Below are positions 36,217-48,935 of a DNA stretch of 64,000 nucleotides, one piece after another (the first letter of the stretch is position 1; every line of letters starts with the position of its first letter). The stretch is from Austropuccinia psidii. Its lineage: Eukaryota; Basidiomycota; Pucciniomycetes; Pucciniales; Sphaerophragmiaceae. Made by a program: the position numbers and the translations under genes. The notes beneath the pieces are model-generated. The model made no database searches, had not been told where the DNA came from, and saw only the letters and a list, made by a program, of their open reading frames with translations. The DNA is taken from positions 44,037,763 through 44,101,762 of the forward strand of contig JALGQZ010000012.1 in the NCBI GenBank assembly GCA_023105745.1, in the 5' to 3' direction.

Positions 36217-37656
36217 TGTCAGGCTGAGTCTATATTGAAGTGGTAATAAAAGTATTTACAAATAGAATTATGACTGTGACACGTAGAAAAATTGATTCAA
36301 AATAAGGGTTTTGGAAGTTTAAGATAATTTATAAGATAATTAAGGGGTTCTACTATTGGATTATAGTGGTGGTGAGCTCTACTGAGAACCCAGGGTGCAA
36401 TCTTACCAGTTGGGTTACTATAATAAGGATTACAATAATTAAAATATATAATTATACCTGTTTATTACCCAAGAGTAAAACTGTTTTGGACAGTTTACTA
36501 CATAGGGTATTCAAGAGCAGGATGAGGAGATGATTTTGGCTGTGGAAAGCCCTCCTTTTATCCTGAAATTGGGGTGGAAAGGGTGCTAGACCTTTCCACG
36601 TAGAGGAAGTGAAGATTTTTTACTCTCCAGGACAGGCTTGTGGTTTGCAAACAGCCTGTATACCCTGTATTGGGCTCAGATGTGGTTTTGAAACCACATC
36701 TGGGCGGTTTTCACCAATACAGGGTGAAAATTTTCATCTGGGGACCTCACAGCCTGATTCTGACGTGTATGACGCGTAGAATGCTGTACAGAAACTGTAT
36801 GGGACCCCAGGATTGACTGACATATGAGGTATTGAAGTTAAAACATGCTTCTTTGTCTATTTGACACCTCATATTCATGATTATGGGATATTATCCCATG
36901 GTAAGGCTGTATAAGACAGCAGGTGGGATTTTGACCTTAAAACAGCCATAACTTTGTCAATTCTTGAGATATCAACCTCAACATTGGTTCGGTGTGTAGC
37001 CCTGTATGTGCTCTACACAATGGTACCTCATTTGATATGGGTATCATTAAATATGGCAAAGTTATCCCATGTACAAGATTTTTGTACATTTGCGTGTTTT
37101 AGGCAAAAAGCTGTATTGAGCTTGTTTGCCCCATAACTTTTGTTCTAGTTGAGCTATGGGGAAATGGATGACACTATCAGATAGCCCTGATTGTGCTCTT
37201 TCCAAAAATACCCCACTTCAGGTATCCCACACTAAAACTGTAGAAGTCAGATGAGAGGTGAATGTTTTGTTCACCCTTATTTGGCCTGAAATTGACCATA
37301 ACTCCAGTAATATTGGTGCTAGCTCAGTTTCTCTGGTACCATTGGATAGCCCTGGCTTAGAGCTTCATTTTGAATACCCATTTGATGGGGTTAAGCCTCT
37401 CCTTCTAGATGTTAGATGAGAGGTGAAAATTAAGGTTTATGCTCAGCAATAACTTTGAGCAGGAATAACTTTGTTATTCCTTGTCCTATGGTGATGGGAC
37501 TTATATTTTCAGGAAGAGGTGAGTTTCCTCTTTGTTTTGATACCTTTTGAGCTGATTGGGCTCAGCTCCATGTTTTGGTGGTATCTTGGCTATACCATTG
37601 GTTTATGGTATTTTGGCTGTCATGCTTGTGCTCTGGTTTTGAGTCACAGGCTGACA
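36217..37656 (-). repeat. 5' LTR of D1 (1440 bp)
   Basis: It has the same length and ends as the 3' LTR (TGTCAG...CTGACA) and is followed by the right ACTGC duplication. Small base differences from the 3' copy occur along its length. In this orientation it should contain the promoter for D1 RNA. Confidence 0.95.
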
Positions 37657-37897
37657 ACTGCCATACCTGTGACAGATGTCAAAAGGCAAACAGTAGTACA
37701 GGCAAGAAATTCGTACTTATGAGAAATATTCAAGAACCCAAATCCTTTTGCAAAGTTGTTCACATGGATTGGGTCACAGCACTTCTTCCAAGTGGTGACA
37801 AAAGCTATAATTCTTTCTTAGTAGTTTTAGACATATATAATTGGCTACCATATGCTTACCACTTCATAAATATGACACTGTTATGGATATAGCTCTT
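37657..37897 (+). pseudogene. pol: Element G: integrase zinc-finger end and core start
   Basis: It continues the reading cut at 27957: [18 protein letters not shown], then [19 protein letters not shown] with the first catalytic Asp, and LLWI before a stop. It ends at CTCTT against the solo LTR. In the shifted frame the last codons read DIALL and resume across the LTR as PWKRFI, matching [11 protein letters not shown] of element A. Confidence 0.9.
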
Positions 37898-39675
37898 TGT
37901 AAGGTGTGGATATGAAACTTTGATTAAAAATCAAGTACTTTTCCTGTCCTCAAAATTTGTATAAGGTAGAATAGAATTAAAAATAGTATGAAATAGTATT
38001 TTTAAGAGAAAACATGCCAATCTTCTTGTTTTCAAATTTATAAGTATAGAACAATAATATTATAAGGATTTATTGTTTTACCAACAATAAAAATTAATCC
38101 AAAAATACTCTACAAGAGATATTTAGGCCTACAAAAGAAATTTCTTCAAGAGCAATTTCAATTGGAATTACTTTAGCAAAGAACTGCAAGCAATTAATTG
38201 AAAGAAAAAGTCTTTAAAAAGATATTTAAAGATAAAACATGCCCAAAAGTGACCAGAGTGAATTTGGAAACAAAGTGACAAAGCTAAAAGTGATGAAAGA
38301 TGCTTTAATGCACTTATGGGGTGGTTCAAGGGGTAAAAATGATTATAAGAGTTACAAACAATGATTATAATGATTTTCTCACGTGTTTAGAAGGTTTAAA
38401 ATGATTTAAAAAGGGTGTTTGGAATCTTTTATTGATTGGTTTAACAGTGTTTCAACTAATTGTAAAAGGAAAGGATTCTACCATGAAGAGAAAAACGGGA
38501 AAAAGAAGACATTCTTTTATAGCCATCAATTTTCTTACTAAAAAAGTAAAATTTACTCTAAGCAGTCGTTTAAAAAACTCTGACTACAGAAAAGCCAATT
38601 ATGGCATCATTGAACCCTGTTTTAGACCAAAAAAGGGCTTGTTTTAGCCATTCTTTGCGATTTTTAGCCATTTTAGACCCTTAGATCAGCCATTACTATA
38701 GTAATACCTGGTCTAGATCCTTCAAAACACGTCAGAATGTGTGTAAGAGACATTAAAACCAGTTAAAGCTGTTTTTACTAAGATATTCTTAACTTAAGGG
38801 TAGCTTTACCCACTTGGCAACAGTTAAACTACCCTGGTTGGTATCAAAACCTTATCATCAATTGAGTCATAGACCCTGTGACTCAATTCCAGGGCAAAAG
38901 TGATAAACCTTTGCATGGATTTTGACATCCCATTCCTGTCAGCAATGAGTTTTGGGGTCTCTCTCCCCCTGGGAGCTAGAGTACCTTTCCCCCCCAGATT
39001 TAATCTTCCCAATTTCTTTTCTTTAATTACTCATCATGTAATACACTTGTAGTTTACACATACAATTCAATTGAGTTTTACAGTAAACAACTGTAATAAT
39101 TGATACCTCATATGTAAATTACAGGTCACTTATGTAATACATGCACACATTTCAACATTTTAATTGAAAATACTTCAACTCCTCACAACTTTTAAACTAC
39201 ACCCAACACCTCAATTTTAACACAATATTTGATGGTTAAAACCACATGTGGTGTCAATTAACTTAACTTGTGTACAGAAAATACTAAAAACTTACTTTAA
39301 GGTTATTTAGAATTGAGTTACAGAAATTTTACCCAGAGGTGACCCTACCTTATTTTTTATGAGGAATCCAATGGTGAAGTAATTTCCTTAAGTTTATTTA
39401 TTGGATAAAAAGCTATAGTATACTTTATGTAACATTTTACCAAAAATATTTCAATTTCATTAATTTTATTAAAAATTCATTTTTGCTTAATTTTTTCAAG
39501 TAAAAATGCATTTTCACAATTTTAAAATTTAATGTAATTTTTATTTTTTTATATAAATTTGTATTTATATCTCAATTTTTCTTTTGATAATATAAATATT
39601 TTTTTTCTTTATATTTGTATCTTATTTTGTTGTTTGTGGTATTTTGGGTATATTAAAATACCTCTAAGGCTCACA
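37898..39675 (-). repeat. Solo LTR of element C family inside G (1.78 kb)
   Basis: On the minus strand it begins TGTGAGCC at 39675 and ends CTTACA at 37898. Perfect CTCTT duplications (37893-37897 and 39676-39680) flank it. It is colinear with the C 3' LTR. The interrupted integrase is restored in register when it is removed. Confidence 0.95.
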
Positions 39676-40700
39676 CTCTTCTTCCATGGAAAAGATTTAT
39701 TTAATAATATAATAAGTGACAGAGACCGTAAGTTCAAATATTCACTGTGGACCAATCTTCATAGATTTTTTGGGACCAAGTTATCATTTTCTACTTCATA
39801 TCATTGTCAAAGTGATTGGCTGGCAGAGAGAATAATTCAATCTTCAGAAGAAATTTTAAGGTCATCCTGTGCCTATGATTTGAAATCCAAGGAATAAGAT
39901 TGATTTACCCATTAATGGTCCACTTTGATACCTGAATTAGAGCTTACATACAAGACATCTGTTCATCTTTGCACAGTTCAGACTCCTGCTATGTTAGAAA
40001 AAGGATGAAATCCAAGACTCCCAGAAGACACATTGGGGAAAGACTTGATTGACATCCATGTTACAGCTTCTAGATCTAAGATTATGCTTTATAAAATCAA
40101 TCACCATAAGAAAAACATGAATGACACTTTTGGATATCCAAAAAAGAAGTGGGATAAGAGTCATAAAGTACCATAATTCACAGTAGGGAATTTAGTTCTA
40201 GTTTCAAAATTGAATTTTATCAACATAAAATTCCCAATGAAACTCAAAGGTTCTTATGTAGGACCTTTTTTTCTTGTTGCCTTACATTGAAACAATGAAG
40301 TTCAAGTGGAATTGAGTGGTGAATTGGAAAATAAAAACCCCACCTTCCCAGTCAGCTTGATAGAACCTTATCAACTAGCTGATAAAGATTTCTTAACTTT
40401 AAGGAACCCAGATTGTTTAACTGTACCACAAGTGGAACAGAATGAATACAAGAAGATAAAGAAATTCATTGAATAAAGGAGACTTAGAGGTAAAAATAAA
40501 AGATAATATCTTGTCAGATATAGAAATACAGTACATGAGGAAGAATGGCTTTCAGAATCAGACATACCTGACTCAGATAAACATTTGAGAAGATTTAGGC
40601 ATAAAGGAGGCACAAGCCTGAAAATTCCTATAACCTTGGTTGAATTACTTGATCTGAGTAATATAAAGAGGTTGGAAAGTGAAATTTAACCCCCTTTGAG
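39676..40700 (+). pseudogene. pol: Element G: integrase core end, GPF box and chromodomain-like tail
   Basis: The plus strand reads NNIISDRDRKF (second catalytic Asp), then a damaged YHPQTDG segment YHCQSDWLAERIIQSSEE with the catalytic Glu. KKKWDKSHKVP, a GPF box (VGPFFLVALH) and the tail YLVRYRNT...EEWLSESDIPDSDKHLRRFRH follow. TAA and TGA codons lie near 39897, 39903, 39915, 40173 and 40290, among others. A few codons are lost just after the solo LTR. It is non-functional. Confidence 0.88.
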
Positions 40701-40750
40701 GCCTTTCACTTCTTGGAATCATTAATAAAACTGTAGTACAATCTTATCTT

Positions 40751-40764
40751 TTGGTGGGAGGTAA
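40751..40764 (+). other. Polypurine tract of element G
   Basis: TTGGTGGGAGGTAA lies directly before the TGTGAG start of the LTR, the same layout as element A. Confidence 0.72.
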
Positions 40765-42689
40765 TGTGAGCCCTGAGGTATATTTTACATACCCAAATAG
40801 GCCAAAATAAATTGCAATTATGCATAGAACAAAATTCATGCATATATTTAAAAAGTTTCGGTTTTTATTCTACAAAAGATGAATAACCTTTTTGTGAGTA
40901 TGTAAATCCATGGATTTAAAGCCAGATTTGGATTCTACACAAAGGTTTGCCTAGGCTAGTGCTATATAGTGAATAAGGTTAAATTAACTCTATGATGTGG
41001 TAATATGGAAAATAATTCAACACCCCATAATAAATACCACATAAAAGAATTCTTGAAACTTTTTTATTCTCAATTTATGCAAAATAATGCTAATGTAAGA
41101 AATCCCATGTGACATATACACTACAAATAGTGTGATTCATTTTTTTGAACTTTCTATTAAACTATCTGTGCATAAATGATTGATACACTCATAGTGGATA
41201 TCAGTATTCAATCCTGAATTAACATTTTTTACAAGGAAATATCTAAGGGGGACAAAAGCTATCAAATAGAGCCAGGTTATCCAGCTTCTGAAGCCTCTGA
41301 GGTGTGAATAGCTCCAGCTATTGAATTAATTGATGAAAATGACCCAGTCATTATACTAAACCTATTTGGAAGCCTTTTTACCAAGTTAAAGTCACATTAA
41401 ATTATAAGAAAAAAGCAAATAAGCTGCTTTTTTGCATTACAAGGATGTGATTAGTAACTCTGACTCCTATAGCTATGTCAATTATTAATTATTTTCCATG
41501 GATAAACCTTAAAATATTGATCAAATACCTCTTTGGACTAGTATCCATGCATTTAACTTATGGAAACCAGCTATTACTGTGCTATTTGTTTTTCTACATA
41601 GAAATAAGATAAACACTTGAAAATTTCATTAAAAATACAATTCTTAATTAATCTTTCTAAACATTTAAGGACCAATGCATAATGGGACAATTCATTTAGA
41701 AACAAAAATATTATTACCTCATGATTAAAAGTAAAATTTTTACCTACAGTCCATTTTTGAGAATTCCATATGAAACACTGCATCTTCAAAAATTCACAGA
41801 AAATACAATCTATGATGAACTTTACAATTAAAGTCATTAACTTGTGAAATTCATGTTTATTTCTAAATGAAAGAAGATTTACAGTTTTGACTCCTTTATT
41901 TCTTAACCATAAATAGGTTTGCAGTCACATAAAGTGACTTCATTAAGGAATTATGATAATCTTACATGAAAAAAGTAATTTGATTAATAATCCAAAGAGA
42001 ATAATTTTTCTCCAACTCATTGTTTTTCACATTTACTCCATGGCATGCTTCTGTGGGCTTTCTTTGACTTAAAATAGGCGTCCTCCTCCCTTTTTTCCAG
42101 ATCATCTTATAATCCAATCATATCATTAGTACCAACAAGTAAATAATAGGAAAATTCTTCTTAAGTGTGTTCATTCTTTCAAAATCAATCAGAAAGACAT
42201 TAAATAAAATAAATAACCTCTTTCAAATATTGTTTAAACTTTTATATCTTTGTATTACTTCCATAGCTCAATTTCAATCCTTTCAATCTACAAATAATCA
42301 ATCAAAACACTCTACCAATTATTATCAAGGTATTACTGCAGTATTGCTGAGTGCTTTCACTTAATTCTTAAAGCTTCTCTCTAATAATAGCTTTCCTCAA
42401 GGATTATCTTTCCAGGTTTTCTCACAAAAGATAATTATACATTGAAATAATTTTCCATGATTTTAATAAAAATTTTAATTATTAATACTTCTTGCAATTC
42501 ATTATAGTAGAAAGTAACTTCCTTCATACTGTTATAATGATTAGTACTCTATAAGAATGAAAGAAATAATTAAGAAATGAATGATTAATTTTTGGGTATA
42601 ATAAGTTTATTTATTATATGTCATAAGAACATCAATAGTAATCTTGATTAATAGTAACATTATCAATAGTTTGATAGACACATATTACA
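40765..42689 (+). repeat. 3' LTR of element G (1.93 kb)
   Basis: It starts TGTGAGCC after the purine tract. Its end, with a GTTTGATAGACA-like word before TTACA at 42689, matches the last 30 bases of the A LTR (5100-5129). The interior shares blocks with the inverted E LTR (48936-50868), for example GGTTATCCAGCTTCTGAAGC here against AGAAGCTGGGTACCCTGG there. Confidence 0.82.
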
Positions 42690-43382
42690 CTTGCAAATCC
42701 TTTTTTCCATAAAAGAAAACATTTGCAATTTCCAATTGAGAAACATGCATTTTCCTATTTAAAACCAAAAAATGGGAGAAGTTTCAAAGACTCATCCCAA
42801 GCCACTAATGAGTAAGTCTCAAATTAATGGAGCATATGGGTTTGGTGATTTCCAAAACAAACCAGTTCACCTTAAATTTGTCTTTCTCACCAAACTCAAT
42901 ACATGTTTTAGCTCAACTTCACATTCCACTAACAAATTTGTCAACTGCAGGTGGTGGAACCAATTTTCCTGTGTTTCTTAAGACAAGCACGTAAAATTCC
43001 GCTTTCATTGCATTGTGCCAGGATTCAGCATTTTTTTAATCATTTGAAGAATCCATCAAGGCAAAAATCTCAGTTAGATTCACTTTTTTATACAATAAAG
43101 TCTACTGGACAGTTTTTGCATTCCTGGAGTGTGCCATGATGTTTTGTGTATCAACTGATAATTTTATATTACAAGGAGCCTTGTCAAAGGAGAAGCCCAT
43201 GTGTAACCCCTGTTAGAAGTATGGCTTGATATTAATGGTGGCTGAAAGGTAGCCTGAGTAATAAAAGGTTCACAAGGTGGAATACTGAGAGAACAGCTGG
43301 ACAATTCAGGCTGAGTGGGTAATGCAAAAGACAATAATAGATGCACTGGCAGGATTTCATTTTCCATGCCCTTTTTAATAGG
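42690..43382. other. Interval between G and D2, no recognised gene
   Basis: Short plus-strand open stretches (42772-42981 and 42951-43139) and a minus-strand one (43164-43367) have no recognisable motif. Splice-like words (GAGTAAGT near 42810, CTGCAGGTGG near 42950) are present, so a fragment of a host gene is possible. I cannot support it. Confidence 0.4.
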
Positions 43383-44756
43383 TTTCAGGCTGAGCCTATG
43401 ATAAATTGATTATATATGTATTTACAACCTTTACCTATGACTGTTACACAGATACAAGTGGTAATAAATTGGTTAACAGTAGGATTCAGAGCTCTACTAC
43501 TGAGGAATAGTGAAGGTGAGTGCTTTTGAAATCCCTGGGTGCAGATTTATGAATTGGATTATTAAAATAAATTCTTCAATAACTATTATTATTTTTATAC
43601 CTGATTGTTTTCCAAGAGTATAGCTGTTTGTAAAAAGGTTTACTATTTATTAATGCAAGAGCAGGATGGGCATTCCTCTTTTGTGAAGAGAAAGGTCCCT
43701 TTTTATCCTGAAAATGGGTGTAAAGGTCCTCTAGACCACTTCACACAGAGGAAGTGAATATTTTTCACTTCCAAAGACTGGCTTATGGTTTGCACAAGGC
43801 CTGTATAGCCTTCATTGGGCTCAGATTTGCCTTTGAAACCACATCTGGGCATGTTTCACCAATATAAGGTGAAACGTTTCATATGGGGACCACTTAGCCC
43901 TTGTATGGTGTCTGAGTTGTGTAGAAGTCTGTGCAGAACCTGTATGGGACCCCAGTATTGAAGGATAAGAAGGTTCCTTTGTCTAATTGACACCTTGTAT
44001 CCAAGGATATGGGAAGGTATCATACAATAAAAGTTTATTGGTCCAAATGTGGGATTTTGACCTTAAAGATGACATAGCTTTGTCAGTTTTGAAGATATTG
44101 ATCTCAAGGGTGGTTTATGTTTTATCCCTGGATAGGATCTACACAATGGTGCCTTATTTGGTATAGGTAGAATTCAATATAGCAAGGCTATACCATGTTC
44201 AATTCCCATTATCCAAATATGGATTCTCCTCAAATCCTGTATTGAACTTGTTTGTTCCATTACTTCTTTTCTATATGAGCTATGGGGAAGTGGATGGACA
44301 CATCAGATAGCCATGATTGTGCATTTTCCAAAATAACCCCACCTCAGGTATCTCACACTAAAACTGTAGAAGTTAGATGGGAGGTGAATATTTTATTCAG
44401 CTGTATTTGGCTTGAAGTTGGCCATAACTTCTGTAGTTTTTATACTAGCCCATTTTAGATGGTACAATTAGATATACCTGACTGAGAGCTTCAATTTCAA
44501 CACCCCTTTAATGGGTTTAAGTCTCTTTATCTTGATTTTAGATGAGAGGTCAAAATTAAGGTTTATGCTCTGCAACTGCTTTGATCCAGAATAACTTTTT
44601 TTCCCTATGATTATGCAACTTTTATATTTCAAAGGAGGTGATTTTCCTCTTTCTTTTAATATATTTTGAGCTGTTTTGGTATTATCTTACTATGCCATTG
44701 GTTTATGGTATTTTGGCTGTAATGCTTGAGCTCTGGATTTGAGTCACAGGCTGACG
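43383..44756 (-). repeat. 3' LTR of element D2, decayed termini
   Basis: It aligns with the D1 LTRs along its length (1374 bp). The ends have mutated to TTTCAG and CTGACG, and the hairpin is degraded (about 43806-43870). It lies next to a purine tract (GGAGGGAAGGTA, minus strand) as a 3' LTR should. Greater decay than D1 means an older insertion. Confidence 0.85.
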
Positions 44757-45943
44757 TACCTTCCCTCCATGAAAGGCTAATTGCTGATGAGATGTTTCAG
44801 ATCTCCAGAGGCTCTGAATCTTCTCAGGTGAAGGTCTCTATCTGGTATGGCATCCTCTGCCAACCATTTCTCTTTATCAGCTGTCTGGTTCTTAAATCTG
44901 AACAAATATTTTCAATTGTCTTTCTCATTGAGTCTGATCTTCCTTTCCTTCATAATATTTTTCACTGGGAAAGGGCAATTCTCTACTTCCACTATGTCCT
45001 GTGGAGTGTGGCTCTTGAATATCAAGGGGAACACATCCTCTCCTGCTTGGTGGTAAGGTTTGACTAAATTCACTGGGAGAACTGGGTGTCTCCTAGAGAA
45101 TTCTTCTGTGAGTCTGACCTCCACACCACTTTTCCCTACCACTCCAATGATAATTAATGGTCCCAAAAATTAGCCTCTCATTTTCTTCAGGCCTTTGAAT
45201 TTTTTGAAATTCAGAGTAGACACAAACACCTGCTCCCCTTCTCCAAATTCTGGTTTGTTGATGGTCTTGTAATACCTCTTTTTGTTATATTCTTTTGCCT
45301 CAGCTATGCTTCTAGAAGCTGTATCACATTCCCTCTTCCACATATAATGAAAGTATTTGGCTCTGGGGTGTATATTCAAAAGATTTTTCTCCAAGTGATG
45401 CACAGGAATTAAGGTATTCCACCCTTTATCTACCAGTGAGGGTGAATTTCCTGTATTAGAGTGCTGACTTGTGTTATAAGCCAGTTGGAATTCTGGTATA
45501 AGTGTAACCCAGTCATTGGTGTACCCTTCATGGTCCTTGAATTCCATGCCATATGCAAAAAGTCTTCTGATGATTTCCTTCATTGTTTGGATTATCCTTT
45601 CAGCTAGGTCATTGGTCTTTGAATGGTAGGCTGTGTAAAATGCAAGTTTGGTTCCAAGAATATCATAGAGGTTAGTCCAAAATTCTGATGTGAATTTTAG
45701 GTCTCTATCACTAATGAACATTCTAGGGACTCCACATTTATCTATAATGTTATTTCAGAATAACATTCCTGTATCCTCTTTGTAACATGGCAGGAACATG
45801 ACACTTTTACTATACCTGTATACTATTACTAGGCAAGTATTGAAGTCTCCTATTCCTCCTGGGACAAGTGCTGTTACCCATTCCATGTTAATGGTTTTGC
45901 ATGGGTGCTTAGGTACCTCTATGTGCTGGAGTACCCCATACAT
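44757..45943 (-). pseudogene. pol: Element D2: integrase with chromodomain-like tail
   Basis: Minus-strand pieces 45755-45943 (MEWVTALVPGG, so the core keeps an acid but as Glu beside Trp rather than MDW), 45170-45721 ([12 protein letters not shown], a YHPQTDG motif decayed to [15 protein letters not shown]) and 44912-45166 (GPLIIIGVVGKSG, ERKIRLNEKDN) align with D1 throughout. The tail continues to the purine tract. Stops and one frame change separate them. It is dead but clearly colinear with D1. Confidence 0.85.
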
Positions 45944-47640
45944 TTTCCCATGTTTCCTGTTTGCCTTTTAAAATCTTTCAAAGGTGTTGATGTATTCACT
46001 TAACTCTTGCTCCCATTGAGTCTTCCAAGCTGTGCTTGCTGCCCTCCCTTTTTTCCTGTCTACAATCATGTGTCCTTTGTAAGGGCAGTCAAGAAATTCT
46101 TTCAGAATCAGGGAAATATGGTCCCTCTATCACTGTGAGGGCACTATTGGGCTTTCCTCTGTGATAAATCTGTCCATCTATAAGGAAAATTTATTCTCAT
46201 AGTCCTTCAGCCAGGGATCCTCTAACTGGGAGTCCAGTCCTGGGCTCCTGTATTTTTGTTGAATGAGTTTTACCAATATTCTATACTGTTTTTGCTTGCA
46301 ATAACCTTTAACAACTGAATTAAAGAATTAATTTTTTATTTCCAATAAGGGAGTTTTTTCTCCCCTGGTTCACTTTGGTTATTATCTGAGGTACCACTTC
46401 CTGGGGCCCATGTAGAGAATCTGAAGTTCTTCCTCCTATCTATTTACATGAAGTGGATAGGAATTTTGGCAGCTACTTCTGCATCATAAGCTGGGTTGCT
46501 TTTGAAATTGTCTAATGGCCATATACTGAGGCCATCAGCATTAGTGTTTCTTTTTTCCTCCATTTATAGGATGGAAATCTTTCCTCTATGCTCTTGGATG
46601 GATATTTTCCATATCAAAATGTATCTATTAGTAGTCTCAATGTTGAGCAGAGACTTAATTGGTGTGAAGTTTGTGTAGACTTAAAATACTGCACCCTCCA
46701 AATAATAATGGAGATTTTCTAGGGCACAAACAAAACAGAAGCATTCAGCTTGTGTTTCTCCATACCTGGACTCTCAATCTTTCAGTTTCCTGGAGGTGTA
46801 ACATATGATGCCTTCCGTTGGTTCACCAGGTACAATCTTTCTTTGGTGAAGGGTTGCCCCTAATTCCTGACTGCAAGCTTCCTCTATTTACAACTTGAAT
46901 GGTAATTCAAAGTCAGGTAGCATTGGGGCAGGCGCATGAGTGAGTTCATGCTTTATCCTCCCATATGCATCCCTCCTCTCCTTGGTAATTTCCAAAACTA
47001 AATCTTTTGAACATAACTTGTATAAGCTACTAGTTATGTGGACAAAGCGTTTGATGAAGTTTATGTATTATCTAGTAAACCCAAGGAAAGAATTCATATC
47101 TTTGATGTTCTTTGGGACTGGCTTTTGAAGTACTTCTGATACTTTGTGCTGATAAATGACCAGGATAAGGGCTGAGACTTTATGCCCCAGTGCCAATACT
47201 CCTTGTTGGCCACATTTACACTTCCTAAGTGAAATTTACAGATTGATGGGTGTGAATTTACTTAGAATTCTTTCTATGTACTGAATATGATCTTCCCATG
47301 TCTCTGATTATATAATGATATCATCAATACATACTACCATCCAGTCTTGAAATGTTTCTTCTTAAATATTGTGTCCATGAACCTTTGGAAGTGGTCTGGT
47401 GCATTTTTGATTCCATATGGCATCCTGGTATATTCATATATACCCATGTGTAATATAATTCTGAGTAATTTCATTGAGTTTGGTTTAAATTAATTTTTGT
47501 GAAATCCTTTCATATAATCCATCTCTGTTATGTATTTGGCTTTTGCCAGCATGGGGTATCCTTGGTATAGGGTACCTGTCAGTGTTGGTACAGTTTTTCA
47601 GTGCTCTGAAGTCTCCACACAATCTAGACTTTCCATCATT
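45944..47640 (-). pseudogene. pol: Element D2: RNase H and RT remnants
   Basis: There is no long open frame, but base-level similarity to D1 (30832-32280) is continuous. The RT active site near 47320 reads VVCIDDIII then a stop, so YIDD has become CIDD. RNase H words such as the NADGLS counterpart (near 46520-46540) are recognisable only by alignment. Frameshifts and stops are dense. Confidence 0.75.
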
Positions 47641-48935
47641 TCAAGTGATAAGGACAGGCATGTTCATTTCCACTGTTTCATTGTGTCCTATCATTCTGAT
47701 AACATCCATATGTAGTAGTTCATTTAGATGTTTTATAGTTCCCTTCCTAGCTTCCAGACCTTCTGGGTATGGAGTTCCTCTAAGGATTGATGGAGACATT
47801 CTTTTGACATCAAGATATAGCTTTATATCATGGAATCTAATTTTACCTAAGGGTTCTTCCCCTATGGCAAAATCTGGTCTATTTTTCCTCAAGGTTTTCA
47901 GTAAACTGAGTTTCTGCTTACTAGTGAGGTTAGCACTAAATTTTCCCTCTTTGAATTCATTAAGGAATTCTTCTAGGGGTTCTTGATCAGACAACTGTAT
48001 ATATCAAGTGAAAATTTATTTTCCTTTTCTGTACCTATAGTAATATTCCTGTTTTTACTACTGTCAATGTCAATTACATACATCCTTTGGTAGTATGCTC
48101 CTAGTAAAAAACTTTAATGTGGGCATATTCAAGCTCTAAAAACTCTGGGTTGAGTCTTATATTAACTTTCCTGTGGAGTATAAGTATCTCTTTGATAATA
48201 GTTCCCATGGATGTCTTTTAAATTATTTTCCTTGGTTGGTAAGAGTTGCTTCTTCCAATTTAGGAAGTGTTTGTACAGATATTCTCTGGCCACTATGGAG
48301 CAGTGTGAACCACTATCAATGATGAAATAACTCTGAGCACTGTTGATACAAAAAGTAATGTTAGTGGCTGTTCCATCAATGTATGCCATTCACTTAGTTG
48401 GTGTGACTAGGAACTTCTGTGCATCTTGTGTGTGTTTGCACAAATTGTTGCTTGAAGTTTCTTGTGGTATATGTGATTCCAACTGTATGTCCTTCATTTC
48501 CATTTATGTTTCCTCTTGGTACTCCACCAGAAACTTCCCTATTTGGTCTTGGTCATCATCATAGTTTTCTCTGATGGCATCACTCATAGATTCAGATTCA
48601 GAATCCTATCCTTGGGTTTCTTCTTCTGGGACTTTCTCAATGGCATAGACTTTTTTCTTTGCCTTTGGAAATTTATTAGAATAGTTATCTGTAGACCCAC
48701 AGTTGTTGCAAGAGTTTTTATTCTTTTCCACTTCTGCCATTTTCTATCCAGGTATGTCCTTGTTTTCAACCATGAAAGGCTGTTTCTCTCTGAAACTACT
48801 GCCTCTATATGGGGAATATTTCCCTATATTTTTACTCTTCCTTACATCTTGCAAGGCATTGGAAATATCATGTAGAGTGCAATTCAGATTGCATCTGCAT
48901 TTTACTGCATGCTCTAGTTCTCCTGGAATTTCTTA
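47641..48935 (-). pseudogene. gag-pro: Element D2: Gag end, decayed zinc knuckle, protease, RT start
   Basis: Protease (48162-48389) keeps FIIDSGSHCSIVAREY with the DSG active site. The following spacer (47641-47994) reads EEFLNEFKEGKFSANLTSKQ and leads into RT. The zinc knuckle near 48680-48715 reads CNNCGSTDNYSNKF, so its His and last Cys are gone. Gag stops at 48935, where the E LTR begins, in the middle of LPGELEHAVK-type sequence; the rest of Gag is not found in the window. E therefore entered or replaced D2 here. Confidence 0.83.

Larger units (their letters stand above)
27958..37656 (-). mobile_element. Element D1: structurally complete Ty3/Gypsy element (9.7 kb)
   Basis: It has two LTRs of 1440 bp each, a primer site, ORF1, Gag-protease-RT-RNase H-integrase-chromodomain, a purine tract and a perfect ACTGC target duplication (27953-27957 and 37657-37661). 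The LTRs differ by a few percent in the parts I compared, so the insertion is young relative to its neighbours but not new. Stops and two or more frameshifts in pol make this copy defective. Confidence 0.95.
27773..42689 (+). mobile_element. Element G: Ty3/Gypsy remnant opened by D1 and a solo LTR
   Basis: G survives as three plus-strand integrase pieces (27773-27957, 37657-37897, 39676-40700) plus a 3' LTR (40765-42689). They become continuous when D1 (duplication ACTGC) and the C-family solo LTR (duplication CTCTT) are removed. Its RT, RNase H, Gag and 5' LTR are missing. The left edge abuts the broken LTR of C. Confidence 0.88.

Noticed and set aside
27958..37656. DNA transposon bounded by TGTCAG/CTGACA inverted repeats
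   Set aside because: The 6-bp inverted ends are the tips of two 1440-bp direct LTRs flanking Gag-Pol with primer site and purine tract; the 5-bp duplication fits an LTR retrotransposon.
42690..43382. Possible host exon between G and D2
   Set aside because: Splice-like words are present but the open stretches are short, in different frames and unrecognisable.
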